NCBI RefSeq assembly: GCF_018866345.1
Contig: NZ_CP076443.1
Coordinates: 1,015,501 to 1,079,500 of the forward strand
Length of the DNA stretch: 64,000 nucleotides
Source: Gemella sp. zg-570
Lineage (GTDB): Bacteria > Bacillota > Bacilli > Staphylococcales > Gemellaceae
Direction: 5' to 3'
The notes under the pieces are model-generated. The model searched no databases. It was not told where the DNA came from and saw only the letters and a program-made list of their open reading frames with translations. Positions 55,599-64,000 of this stretch are shown piece after piece. The position numbers and the translations under genes were made by a program. The stretch's first letter is position 1; every line of letters begins with the position of its first letter.

Positions 55599-57002
55599 TT
55601 ATTTTACTAAATTATAAAGAGTTTTAACATGAATACCAGTGGCACCAGCTACCATATATTTTTCTGGTTTTGATAAATAAGCCGTTCCAGCTATATCAAG
55701 ATGTATCCAAGGAATATTATTATAAACAAAATTTTCTATAAATAAACCAGCAGTAATCATTCCTCCGTATCTTCCACCAGTATTTTTTACATCAGCAACC
55801 TTAGATTTATTTAATCTTCTATAACTATCATCTACTGGCATTTGCCATACTCTTTCTCCAGCCTTGTCAGCTGCTAGCTTAAATTTATCGAAAAATTCTT
55901 GATTATTTGTTATAGATCCTGTAAAAATTTCTCCAAGTGCAACCACACACGCTCCTGTTAAAGTCGCAATATCTATAACTTTAGTTACTTTTAATTTATT
56001 AGTTGTATAGTAGATAGAATCAGCAAGTGTAATTCTTCCTTCTGCATCAGTATTTTCTACTTCAATAGTTTTACCTGATAGAGAATAAATCACATCTCCA
56101 GGTTTATATGAACTTCCACTTACCATATTTTCACAAGCTGCCACTACTGCAATAACATTAGTTTTTACTTTTCTACTTGCTATTAAGTGAATGGCTCCTA
56201 TTACTGTTCCTGCTCCACCCATATCACAATTCATAGTTTCCATGCTGGCTGATGGTTTAAGTGAATAACCTCCTGTATCATAAGTTACACCTTTTCCTAC
56301 AAAGCCATAAATTTCTTCTGATTCAGGATTGTTCAGATATTTCATAACAATAAATCTTGGTTTTCTTTCAGAAGCACGTCCAACAGATAAAAATGCAGTT
56401 AAGCCCATTTCTTCACATTCTTTTTCATCATAAATACTAACTTCTACACCAACTTTAGAAAGTTTTTCTTTAGCAATATTTGCCAAAGTTTCAGGATATA
56501 AGTATTCTGCTCTTTCATTTACTAAATCTCTACTTAAAAAGATAGACTGCATAATATCTTTTACTTCTGCTAATATTTCAAAAAATTCTACTTCAGCAAT
56601 ATTACTATTTACATTAATAGTTAATTCTGGTAATTTTTTTCTATCAGTTTTATATTTATCAAAACTATAAGTTGCATGATAAAGACCTTCAAGAGCTGCC
56701 TTTATATATTCTACATTAGCAGATAAGGTCAAAGTAAATTCATATTCTTTTTCAGCTATTAATTTTTTAGCTAATTTAAAATAAATTTCTCTGTACAAGT
56801 CTTCACTAAGTAATTCTTCATCACCCAAACCTAAAAATACTTCTTTTACATCATTAAATGGTAAATGACTATATAGAGAACCATATTCATCTGAAAAAAC
56901 ACCTTTTTCTACTGCATATTCAAATAAGTCTGTATTTTGTTTATCTCCCTTATAAAATTCTGTTACTACAACTCCACCTGTTGTATTGTATTTAAAATTC
57001 AT
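55599..57002 (-). CDS. Leucyl aminopeptidase family (M17)
   Basis: The 467-residue metallopeptidase removes N-terminal residues in the cytoplasm. The catalytic C-domain shows GKGVTYDTGGYSLKP (metal/active-site lysine and aspartate), MNCDMGGAGTVIGA and the M17 signature ENTDAEGRITLAD. A final MITAGLFIENFV and WIHLDIAGTAY complete the active site. The N-domain is divergent. It lies 13 bases downstream of the flavoprotein gene, last of the coaE-ecsA-ecsB series. Confidence 0.92.
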   Translation of the reverse strand: MNFKYNTTGGVVVTEFYKGDKQNTDLFEYAVEKGVFSDEYGSLYSHLPFNDVKEVFLGLGDEELLSEDLYREIYFKLAKKLIAEKEYEFTLTLSANVEYIKAALEGLYHATYSFDKYKTDRKKLPELTINVNSNIAEVEFFEILAEVKDIMQSIFLSRDLVNERAEYLYPETLANIAKEKLSKVGVEVSIYDEKECEEMGLTAFLSVGRASERKPRFIVMKYLNNPESEEIYGFVGKGVTYDTGGYSLKPSASMETMNCDMGGAGTVIGAIHLIASRKVKTNVIAVVAACENMVSGSSYKPGDVIYSLSGKTIEVENTDAEGRITLADSIYYTTNKLKVTKVIDIATLTGACVVALGEIFTGSITNNQEFFDKFKLAADKAGERVWQMPVDDSYRRLNKSKVADVKNTGGRYGGMITAGLFIENFVYNNIPWIHLDIAGTAYLSKPEKYMVAGATGIHVKTLYNLVK

Positions 57003-57015
57003 ATTGTTTCTCCTT

Positions 57016-58410
57016 CTATATTAATTCAATTAAATTTTTTGCTGTTTCTCTTGCTTCTAAAATTGTATTTTCTAAATTAATTGCCTTTTTAGAATTTCCT
57101 ATGAAATAAATTCTATCATAGGCTCTAGCAAGGTATTCACCTATTTCATGAATATATTTACTATATTTTATGTCAGCATACATATAGTTATTTTCTATTT
57201 TATTTATATACATTTTTTCAAAAGTAAAATTTTTGTGTATTGATTTTAATTCATTACTTATAATATTTTCTATTTCTTTATCAGATTTATTTATAAGTTT
57301 ATTTACTTTAGATTGTCTTTTTACATAAACCCTAAGCATATGTATATTTTTTGATTTAATTTCCACCCATTTGTTACTAACATATTCTACATTGGTAATA
57401 AATGAATCGACTTGTTTATCAAAAATAATTTCCCCTATTTCTGGATTTATCATTAAACTATCTTTTTTACATATTATGGTTATAACAATATTAGAAATAA
57501 ATTTTAAGTCTTTATAATAATTTATAAGTTTTCTATCTTCCTTAAACCATTCTAAAAATTCTGTATGTTTTACACTTATAATTACATAGTCATAATATCT
57601 TTTTTTATTACCTATTGTTAAGGCATATTTTCCATCTTCTTTTTCAATATTAGTAACTTCATTATTAAATTCTGTAAAAACTTTATTACCAAGATTAGAT
57701 TCTATATTTTCTAAAAATGAACGCAGGGTAAATTTTAGGATATATTCATAACCAGATGTAATATTATCAACTACATTATTGCTATACATATTTTCAATAA
57801 CATTTTTAATATCAGAATTTTTTATTGTTGCAAAAGCTAATTGGGGAATAACAAGCGATAAACTTTGGTTAGAAATATCACTGCCATAATGACTTGTCAG
57901 TATTGGTTCTACTATTTTATTGTAAAATTTACTATTAGTATTATTTATAAAAAAATCTTTTACACTAATAATACTTAAATTTCTAAAGTTAAATTTATTA
58001 TACAAACCAAATAAAATTGAAATTTTATCCTTAAAAGATAATAAATCACTAGCCAATAATTCATTTCTATCTAAGGGATAGCCAAATAGCATTTTTTTAG
58101 GTATATTTTTTAAACCACTTTTTGTATAAATTACTTTGCTTGTATTTTTACTTTTAATTAAGTATCTATAAAGCCCTAATTCAAGCATGAACTGAAATAA
58201 TACGCTGTTATTATTAATAGAATTATGCCAGCCACTATCATAAATTTCTTGACCATATTGAAATTTATTTAGCTTGTCTTTGGCAAATTCAGAATTTTTT
58301 TCTATAATATCAATATTTATTTTCTTAGATTTTGAACTTGCCAATCTATCTAAAAAATAGGCTGTGGTTACACCAGATATTCCACCACCTATAATTGCTA
58401 TATTTTTCAA
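57016..58410 (-). CDS. FAD-dependent amine-oxidase/protoporphyrinogen-oxidase-like protein
   Basis: The 464-residue flavoprotein starts with the dinucleotide-binding GGGISGVTTAYFL (8-20). It has a middle PYD-like GYPLDRNELLASDLLSF region, and ends FIGNSKKAINLENTILEARETAKNLI, replacing the usual GxSYxGVGIPD of HemY/CgoX. In Bacillus hemEHY lies by ecsAB, so position suggests a CgoX descendant. The other haem genes are missing here, and the altered C-terminus makes the coproporphyrinogen oxidase assignment doubtful. It is 11 bases after ecsB. Confidence 0.75.
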   Translation of the reverse strand: MKNIAIIGGGISGVTTAYFLDRLASSKSKKINIDIIEKNSEFAKDKLNKFQYGQEIYDSGWHNSINNNSVLFQFMLELGLYRYLIKSKNTSKVIYTKSGLKNIPKKMLFGYPLDRNELLASDLLSFKDKISILFGLYNKFNFRNLSIISVKDFFINNTNSKFYNKIVEPILTSHYGSDISNQSLSLVIPQLAFATIKNSDIKNVIENMYSNNVVDNITSGYEYILKFTLRSFLENIESNLGNKVFTEFNNEVTNIEKEDGKYALTIGNKKRYYDYVIISVKHTEFLEWFKEDRKLINYYKDLKFISNIVITIICKKDSLMINPEIGEIIFDKQVDSFITNVEYVSNKWVEIKSKNIHMLRVYVKRQSKVNKLINKSDKEIENIISNELKSIHKNFTFEKMYINKIENNYMYADIKYSKYIHEIGEYLARAYDRIYFIGNSKKAINLENTILEARETAKNLIELI

Positions 58411-58421
58411 ATTATCACCAC

Positions 58422-59621
58422 CTATACCGATTTACTTAAAAAATAAGTATTTATTAAACTTGCCATTATAGTTGCAATAAAGAGTATAACTAAATTTAAA
58501 AAATTAAAATTAATTACTAGGGCTATAAACAATAAAATGCAACTTGAAACTAATAAATATTTGTATATAAGCTCCTTAAAACTCTTATATTTTATCTCCT
58601 CATCAACAGGTAAAATATAAGACCAAATAAGTTCATTTAATCTTTTATAGCTAGGTATCAACTGAATTACAGCTAAATAATTAAATAAAATAATTATTAC
58701 AGCACTAACATAAACATTTTTAAAACTAATTACAAAAATAATAGCAAGAGCAAGAAGTCTTATTATTAAAAATACTGTATTTTCTTGTCTTAAAAAAGCT
58801 CTTATATAATAATATCTATAAGTATTTTCCCTTGAAAAGTTATTATTGCTAAGTTTAGGTAGTAATATATCTAAATATTTTCTTCTGGAAACTTTTGTAG
58901 TATTTATAGGAACATCTACAAACATATTTATAAATTTTAAATAATTTTCATTTCTAATCTTATCATATTCTGCTGCCCCGTACCAATTAATGTTATTACT
59001 CATATTTTTTTTATAATTATAAAAAATTAAAATTGCTAAAATAAAAATAAAATTCACTTTAGGTAGTATTAAAAAATTAATAACTATAAAAATATAAACA
59101 AAAAACATAATAAGCATATCTTTCATATCAAGATTATCATAAAAAACTTTATAATATTTGTAGATAGTAAAAAATATTATTGTTATAAAAATAGATAAAA
59201 AATATGATAAGAAGCTAAAAATCGAAAATTCTAGCTTATTTATTATAGGATAACTTACACTTATAAAAAATATACTAATAAATAACTTAGTTATAATTGT
59301 TCCAGAAATTAATTTATTAATAATTTTTTTATAATTAATCTCTTGAGGTAAGATAAATATTGAATCTGCTTCTCTTATATATGTTTTTACTTTTAAAGTA
59401 GTAAGCAAATATGCCATTAAAAATTGCAAGGAAAATAAAACTGAATATAGTTCAAAATTACTCGCCTTATTTAGCCAATTTGAATAATTAAACATTATAG
59501 CCCCTATTAATATTAGTAAAAACATAACCAGATGAGAATTAAAAATATACTTCCTGTAACTAGCTCTTTTTTCGTTTTCTTTTTTTATTCTTAATCTTAA
59601 AATTTCTTTTATATTACCCAT
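58422..59621 (-). CDS. ecsB: ABC transporter permease EcsB
   Basis: The 399-residue membrane protein has about ten hydrophobic segments. It begins with IKEILRLRIKKENEKRASYRKYIFNSHLVMFLLILIGA, similar to Bacillus EcsB, and has the central TKVSRRKYLDILLPK segment. With EcsA it forms a transporter affecting regulated intramembrane proteolysis (RasP), secretion and competence in Bacillus. The gap to ecsA is two bases. Confidence 0.9.
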   Translation of the reverse strand: MGNIKEILRLRIKKENEKRASYRKYIFNSHLVMFLLILIGAIMFNYSNWLNKASNFELYSVLFSLQFLMAYLLTTLKVKTYIREADSIFILPQEINYKKIINKLISGTIITKLFISIFFISVSYPIINKLEFSIFSFLSYFLSIFITIIFFTIYKYYKVFYDNLDMKDMLIMFFVYIFIVINFLILPKVNFIFILAILIFYNYKKNMSNNINWYGAAEYDKIRNENYLKFINMFVDVPINTTKVSRRKYLDILLPKLSNNNFSRENTYRYYYIRAFLRQENTVFLIIRLLALAIIFVISFKNVYVSAVIIILFNYLAVIQLIPSYKRLNELIWSYILPVDEEIKYKSFKELIYKYLLVSSCILLFIALVINFNFLNLVILFIATIMASLINTYFLSKSV

Positions 59622-59623
59622 AC

Positions 59624-60352
59624 TTACTCCTTAGTTGTTATTGATAAATATATTTCATCTAAGGAAGCAGCAGGCATATTAAATTTATTTCTCAGCTTTT
59701 CTAAATCTCCAGATGCTAATATCTTCCCTTCATGAATAATAACGAAATTATCACAATATTTTTCTGCAGTAGCAAGAATGTGCGTAGACATCAAAATACT
59801 TTTCCCTTTTTCTTTTTCATCACAAATAAGTTTTATTAAACTATTTATAGCTATTGGGTCTAAACCTAAAAATGGTTCATCAATAATATATAAGTTAGGC
59901 TCTATTAAAAAAGCACATATAAGCATAACTTTTTGCTTCATACCCTTTGAAAAATATATAGGGAAAAATTTTTTCTTATCTTCTAACTTAAACAAATTAA
60001 GCAATTTATCAGCTCTTTGCCAAGCAGTATCCATATCCAAACCATAAGCCATAGCCGTAACATTTATATGTTCTTCCAAAGTTAATTCATCATAAAGAAC
60101 AGGACTTTCTGGAACATAAGATATACTTTGTCTATAAGTTTCCAAATTTTTTTCTAAGCTAAGATTATCTATAAAAATACTACCTTCAGTAGCTTTTAAT
60201 AATCCCAGTATATGTTTTATAGTGGTGCTTTTGCCTGCACCATTTAATCCTATTAGGGCTGTTATACTACCTGACGGAACTTCAAAATTTATATCTTCTA
60301 TAACTTTTTTTCTATTGTAACCACCAGATAAATTATTAATTTTTAATGTCAT
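59624..60352 (-). CDS. ecsA: ABC transporter ATP-binding protein EcsA
   Basis: The 242-residue ATPase closely matches EcsA. Walker A is GLNGAGKST (36-44), followed by the EcsA-specific SYVPESPVLYDELTLEEHINVTAMAYGL and FSKGMKQKVMLICAFL as signature. Walker B is LYIIDEPFLGLD and the switch is STHILATAEKYCD. Its start overlaps the end of coaE by about 17 bases. Function is as for ecsB. Confidence 0.95.
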   Translation of the reverse strand: MTLKINNLSGGYNRKKVIEDINFEVPSGSITALIGLNGAGKSTTIKHILGLLKATEGSIFIDNLSLEKNLETYRQSISYVPESPVLYDELTLEEHINVTAMAYGLDMDTAWQRADKLLNLFKLEDKKKFFPIYFSKGMKQKVMLICAFLIEPNLYIIDEPFLGLDPIAINSLIKLICDEKEKGKSILMSTHILATAEKYCDNFVIIHEGKILASGDLEKLRNKFNMPAASLDEIYLSITTKE

Positions 60353-60929
60353 CTACTTCTCCTTCAATAATTTTCAAAATATAATCAACTTGCTCTTCAG
60401 TTTCTTTAATACTTCCATTATTATCTATTACAAAATCTGCTAAATTCTTTTTATGGTCAGAAGATAACTGACTGGAAATTCTTTTTTCAGCCTCTTTTCT
60501 TGTTAAAGAATTTCTAGTCATAAGTCTTTCTAGTTGCTTATCATAATCTAAATGAACAACTATAATTTTATCAACCAAATCAAAAAAATTAGCTTCAAAA
60601 AGAAGTGCCATATCTAAAAATACTAGATCATTTTCTTTTGATAATTTTTCAATAATTATTTCCCTTATTCTAGGGTGGCTTATCTTGTTTAACAAAGCAA
60701 GTTTTTCTTTGCTATTAAAAACTATTTCTCCAAGTTTTTTTCTATTAATTTCTTTTCCGTCAAAAACTTTCTCTGAAAAAATATTTCTTATTTCTTCTTT
60801 TACTTTAAAATCTAAAAGTATATCATGTCCAATTTTATCAGCATCAATTACTACATATTTTTTTTTTAGTAAATATTTAGTAACTGTACTTTTTCCGCAA
60901 GCAATACTTCCTGTTATAGCAATTTTCAT
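60336..60929 (-). CDS. coaE: Dephospho-CoA kinase
   Basis: The 197-residue enzyme carries out the last step of coenzyme A synthesis. Walker A is GSIACGKSTV (7-16), with VIDADKIGHDIL as the CoA-binding region, and LVFLDMALLFEAN and MTRNSLTRKEAEKRI follow. A GAGGTGG site precedes the start. It leads a transcript that continues into ecsA-ecsB by overlap. Confidence 0.95.
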   Translation of the reverse strand: MKIAITGSIACGKSTVTKYLLKKKYVVIDADKIGHDILLDFKVKEEIRNIFSEKVFDGKEINRKKLGEIVFNSKEKLALLNKISHPRIREIIIEKLSKENDLVFLDMALLFEANFFDLVDKIIVVHLDYDKQLERLMTRNSLTRKEAEKRISSQLSSDHKKNLADFVIDNNGSIKETEEQVDYILKIIEGEVDDIKN

Positions 60930-60959
60930 ATAACCACCTCATAGCAAGACTATAAAATA

Positions 60960-60968
60960 ATTTTATCA
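60960..60968 (-). promoter_or_regulatory. Candidate extended -10 of coaE
   Basis: The minus strand reads TGATAAAAT about 30 bases before the coaE ATG. No clear -35. Confidence 0.35.
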
Positions 60969-61014
60969 CAGCTTTCTTTCTTTTACTATAAATTTATTTA
61001 TAATATAAAAAAAT

Positions 61015-61047
61015 AAAAGAAGAGTTAATATTATAACTCTTCTTTTT
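61015..61047. terminator. Terminator downstream of the uracil permease unit
   Basis: A perfect 13-bp stem (61015-61027 and 61034-61046) has a 6-base loop, with A- and T-runs at its base on both strands. It overlaps the end of the small broken gene. Confidence 0.85.
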
Positions 61048-61286
61048 TATTAAAATCTAAAAGTTTTTTAATTTCATACATTATAAATGCAGAACTTAAT
61101 ATAGAAATACAAGTCCACAATTTTATAAAATAATTATTTTAACTAAGATGTATCATCAATAGTGAAAAAAATTACAAAGAAATATTTATATATTCCATTA
61201 TTATTTTTGTAAAGTAAATAACTGGTAATAAATATAAAAATTATAGAAAATATTATATTCGCAAAATTTAATAAATTTTCTTCCAT
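61031..61286 (-). pseudogene. Small membrane protein gene broken by a frameshift
   Basis: Starting five bases after the uracil permease stop, the minus strand reads 47 codons: MEENLLNFANIIFSIIFIFI, a membrane helix, up to a TAG at 61145. A second segment in another frame continues to 61031: NNYFIKLWTCISILSSAFIMYEIKKLLDFNKKEEL, another membrane helix with a charged end. The two fit one small two-helix membrane protein of about 85 residues with a frameshift near 61140. No family is recognised. Confidence 0.45.
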
Positions 61287-61291
61287 ACTAT

Positions 61292-62569
61292 CTACTTAAC
61301 TTCTTTTGGTAAAAAGGCATTTAATAAAACTCCTGATATAGCTGCTAGAGCCATGGCTGGCAATTCAAAATTAATGCTTTCAAATTTCAACATAGCTCCA
61401 CCAACACCTAATACTATTATTACTGATGAAATTACTAAATTTCTATTAATGCTTAAATCAACTTTTTCATCTACTAGCATTCTTAATCCACTAGAAGCAA
61501 TAATTCCAAATAATAATATTGATACACCACCCATTACAGGATTAGGTATAGTTGATATTAAAGCAGAAAATTTACCGATAAAACTTAAAGCTAGGGCAAA
61601 AACTGCAGCACCCGCCAAAACAAAAACAGAGAATATTCTTGTTATAGCTAAAACTCCGATATTTTCACCATAAGTTGTACTTGGTGGACCACCTAAAAGT
61701 GATGCAAACATCATTGCAATCCCGTCTGCTAGTATTGACCTGTGTAAGCCAGGGTCTTTAATAAAATTTTTACCTACTACTTCTGATAAAACCATTTGGT
61801 GTCCTATATGTTCATTAATTGTAACTATTGCAATAGGAACCATAGCCAAGGCGGCAACATTCCATTCAGGTTTGTAAGTTACAAATGGTATTATAAATTC
61901 TGGAACTTTAAACCAGGCAGCTTCTATTACTGGTGTGAAATCTACAATTCCAGCTATGCATGCTATTATATATCCAAAGACTATACCAAGCAGAACTGGT
62001 ATTTGTTTTGCAAAACCTTTAAATGCAACACAACAAATTATTGTTACAGCTAAAGTAGATAAGGCTACTAAAAAATTTTCTAAACTATATTCTTTTACGC
62101 CATTTACAGTTTTATTCATAGCCATATCTACTGCGGTTGGTGATAAACCAAGACCTATTACCACTATTATAGGTCCTACAACAACTGGTGGTAATAATTT
62201 TAGTAACCAATTAACCCCAAATTTAGCAATAAATAAAGCCACAAAACCATAAACTAAACTGGCTAAAAAGGCTCCGAGCATTGCCGTTTGAACATTGTGA
62301 GAAGTAGATAAAACTATAATAGGTGTAATAAATGCAAATGAAGACCCCAAATAAGCAGGTATCTTACCTCTCGTAATAATAATATAAGTTAATGTTCCTA
62401 TACCTGATGTTGCCAATGCCACACTAGCGGGTAGACCAGTTAAAATTGGTACTAAAACAGTAGCTCCAAACATGGCAAATAAATGTTGTAAACTCAACGT
62501 TATCCATAAGGCTAACTTTGGTTTTTCATTTACATCTAAGATAGGTTTTAATCTTCCATTGTTAGTCAT
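61292..62569 (-). CDS. uraA: Uracil permease (UraA/PyrP, NAT/NCS2 family)
   Basis: The 425-residue transporter has about fourteen membrane segments. Family marks are SLQHLFAMFGATVLVPILTGLP near residue 26, the substrate-binding EH of TINEHIGHQMVLSE and GGPPSTTYGENIG. These favour uracil rather than xanthine. It has its own promoter and a leader too short for a PyrR attenuator. A broken small gene follows in the same transcript. Confidence 0.93.
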   Translation of the reverse strand: MTNNGRLKPILDVNEKPKLALWITLSLQHLFAMFGATVLVPILTGLPASVALATSGIGTLTYIIITRGKIPAYLGSSFAFITPIIVLSTSHNVQTAMLGAFLASLVYGFVALFIAKFGVNWLLKLLPPVVVGPIIVVIGLGLSPTAVDMAMNKTVNGVKEYSLENFLVALSTLAVTIICCVAFKGFAKQIPVLLGIVFGYIIACIAGIVDFTPVIEAAWFKVPEFIIPFVTYKPEWNVAALAMVPIAIVTINEHIGHQMVLSEVVGKNFIKDPGLHRSILADGIAMMFASLLGGPPSTTYGENIGVLAITRIFSVFVLAGAAVFALALSFIGKFSALISTIPNPVMGGVSILLFGIIASSGLRMLVDEKVDLSINRNLVISSVIIVLGVGGAMLKFESINFELPAMALAAISGVLLNAFLPKEVK

Positions 62570-62601
62570 TAAAATTCTCCTTTAAATTTAATCTAATAAC
62601 A

Positions 62602-62629
62602 ATTATATATTAAATTAAAAATTTTTCAA
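62602..62629 (-). promoter_or_regulatory. Promoter of uraA
   Basis: Minus strand: -35 TTGAAA (62629-62624), 16-base spacer, -10 TATAAT (62607-62602), followed by an AAAGGAGAA site. Confidence 0.7.
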
Positions 62630-62654
62630 TAAGAAATTTATTATTAAATACAAA

Positions 62655-62684
62655 ACAAAAGGACTATATTACTAGTCCTTTTGT
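62655..62684 (-). terminator. Terminator of tuf
   Basis: A perfect 12-bp stem (62655-62666 and 62673-62684) with a 6-base loop lies just past the tuf stop. The bases after it on the minus strand are T-rich. Confidence 0.75.
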
Positions 62685-62695
62685 AAATATTTTAA

Positions 62696-63886
62696 TTATT
62701 TAGTAATTTCAGTAACAACACCTGACCCTACTGTACGTCCACCTTCACGAATTGAGAAACGAGTTCCTGTTTCGATAGCTATTGGAGAAATAAGTTCTAC
62801 GTTGATTGCTACATTATCACCAGGCATTACCATTTCTGTACCTTCTGGTAAAGTAACAACACCTGTTACGTCAGTTGTACGGAAATAGAATTGAGGGCGA
62901 TAGTTTGTGAAGAATGGAGTGTGACGTCCACCTTCTTCTTTTGATAATACATATACATCAGCTACGAATTGAGTATGTGGAGTAATTGTTTTAGGAGCTG
63001 CTAAAACTTGTCCACGTTCGATATCTTCACGAGCAACACCACGTAATAATGCACCGATGTTATCTCCTGCTTCAGCATAATCTAATAATTTACGGAACAT
63101 TTCAACTCCTGTTACAGTTGTTGAAGATGGTTCTTCAGTTAATCCAACGATTTCTACTACATCTCCAACTTTAACTTGTCCACGTTCAACACGTCCAGTA
63201 GCAACTGTTCCACGTCCAGTGATTGAGAATACATCTTCTACTGGCATCATGAATGGTTTAGCATTGTCACGTTCTGGAGTTGGGATATATTCGTCAACAA
63301 CGTTCATTAATTCAACTACTTTATCTTCCCAAGCTTCTTCACCTTCAAGAGCTTTAAGAGCTGAACCATGAATTACTGGTACATCATCTCCGTCAAATCC
63401 GTATTCAGAAAGTAATTCACGAACTTCCATTTCTACTAATTCTAATAATTCTTCGTCATCTACCATGTCACATTTGTTTAAGAATACAACAATTTTAGGC
63501 ACTCCAACATTACGAGATAATAAGATGTGTTCACGAGTTTGAGCCATTGGTCCATCAGTAGCAGCAATAACTAAGATTGCTCCGTCCATTTGAGCAGCAC
63601 CAGTAATCATGTTTTTAACATAGTCAGCGTGTCCTGGACAGTCAACGTGTGCATAGTGACGAGATTCTGTTTCGTACTCGATGTGAGAAGTATTAATTGT
63701 AATACCACGTTCTCTTTCTTCTGGAGCGTTATCGATAGCATCGTATGATTTAGCCTCTCCTTTACCAGAACGTTTTGCTAAAACTGTAGCTATTGCAGCA
63801 GTTAAAGTAGTTTTTCCGTGGTCAACGTGACCAATTGTACCGATATTAGCATGAGTTTTACTACGGTCAAATTTTTCTTTTGCCAT
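62696..63886 (-). CDS. tuf: Translation elongation factor Tu
   Basis: The 396-residue GTPase carries aminoacyl-tRNA to the ribosome. It shows the P-loop GHVDHGKTT (18-26), effector [15 protein letters not shown] and NKCDMVDD, and the domain 2-3 sequence is intact to VTEITK. Codon use is more G/C-rich and biased than in neighbours, as expected for a very highly expressed gene. It has its own promoter; rpsL, rpsG and fusA lie outside the window if they are upstream. Confidence 0.98.
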   Translation of the reverse strand: MAKEKFDRSKTHANIGTIGHVDHGKTTLTAAIATVLAKRSGKGEAKSYDAIDNAPEERERGITINTSHIEYETESRHYAHVDCPGHADYVKNMITGAAQMDGAILVIAATDGPMAQTREHILLSRNVGVPKIVVFLNKCDMVDDEELLELVEMEVRELLSEYGFDGDDVPVIHGSALKALEGEEAWEDKVVELMNVVDEYIPTPERDNAKPFMMPVEDVFSITGRGTVATGRVERGQVKVGDVVEIVGLTEEPSSTTVTGVEMFRKLLDYAEAGDNIGALLRGVAREDIERGQVLAAPKTITPHTQFVADVYVLSKEEGGRHTPFFTNYRPQFYFRTTDVTGVVTLPEGTEMVMPGDNVAINVELISPIAIETGTRFSIREGGRTVGSGVVTEITK

Positions 63887-63954
63887 TTTTTAATTTTCTC
63901 CTTGAAATAAATATATTTTTTACAAGTTACATAGAGTACATCTATGATAACTAT

Positions 63955-63983
63955 ATTTTATAATTTTAATGATTAAATTGCAA
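63955..63983 (-). promoter_or_regulatory. Promoter of tuf
   Basis: Minus strand: -35 TTGCAA (63983-63978), 17-base spacer, -10 TAAAAT (63960-63955). The leader contains a small 6-bp hairpin (63930-63935 and 63941-63946). Confidence 0.65.
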
Positions 63984-64000
63984 CTATAAAAGTATAACTT

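Noticed and set aside
61796-62252. Plus-strand frames over the uracil permease
   Set aside because: Antisense shadows of a conserved transporter; composition reflects the complementary strand.

Overview
The window is strongly AT-rich, with short intergenic gaps and long co-directional operons. The gene content is typical of Bacilli: YneF and UPF0291 small proteins, FloA/NfeD, CshB, Zur, EcsAB, CtsR boxes in front of clpB, a large-type SRP RNA and the yaaA-recF-gyrB-gyrA block. The low GC and small-genome style suggest a Gemella-like member of Bacilli. The genus is inference; the class is well supported. Most genes lie on the minus strand.

Layout. 1-1954 holds folA (cut by the window edge), thyA and a Nif3-like gene, with divergent recD2 at 2111-4435. 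4548-10642 is a housekeeping block on the minus strand: fba, a pseudouridine synthase, yneF, a UPF0291 gene, frr, pyrH, tsf, rpsB, tRNA-Arg and rpsO. An IS30-family element (about 10797-11823) sits exactly in the ribF/rpsO junction and rewrites the end of ribF. 11796-19050 continues with ribF, truB, zur, cshB, a MATE pump, deoC and pdp. 19073-22751 is an nfeD-floA membrane operon with three unrecognised small membrane proteins and an MBL-fold hydrolase. 22820-27676 is a seven-gene operon of miscellaneous function (C39-like peptidase, EamA transporter, DUF2130 protein, racemase-like, hypothetical, GNAT). clpB (27756-30350) has two CtsR operators on its promoter. 30505-35410 holds a second pseudouridine synthase, an MFS gene split by a frameshift in a homopolymer, a CPBP protease, a MATE pump, the SRP RNA and a decayed 3' fragment of a YhgE/Pip gene. 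35547-46047 holds pcp, guaC, ppc and the gyrA-gyrB-recF-yaaA block without dnaA or dnaN beside it. 46344-47954 is a LicA-like kinase and an aldo/keto reductase.

The accessory hotspot is 47993-50960. It contains a full-length 807-residue RloC-like anticodon nuclease (ABC/SMC-type ATPase, CxxC zinc-hook, C-terminal R-x3-E...H ACNase triad) beside a degraded serine-recombinase fragment. Both are bracketed by imperfect 37-38 bp inverted repeats. No restriction-modification genes accompany it. Right next to it is an unusual 381-residue pyruvate-kinase-like protein that lacks the B domain and the substrate-binding motif.

52245-63886 is again ordinary: dusB-folK-folB, a short SSB, a nitroreductase, an M17 aminopeptidase, a CgoX-like flavoprotein, ecsB-ecsA, coaE, a broken small membrane gene, a uracil permease and tuf.

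Other points that stand out are a Gly codon at the quinolone-resistance position of GyrA, an in-frame early stop in the acidic tail of rpsB, and a perfect 19-bp tandem repeat upstream of the kinase gene. No CRISPR array, prophage or rRNA was seen.
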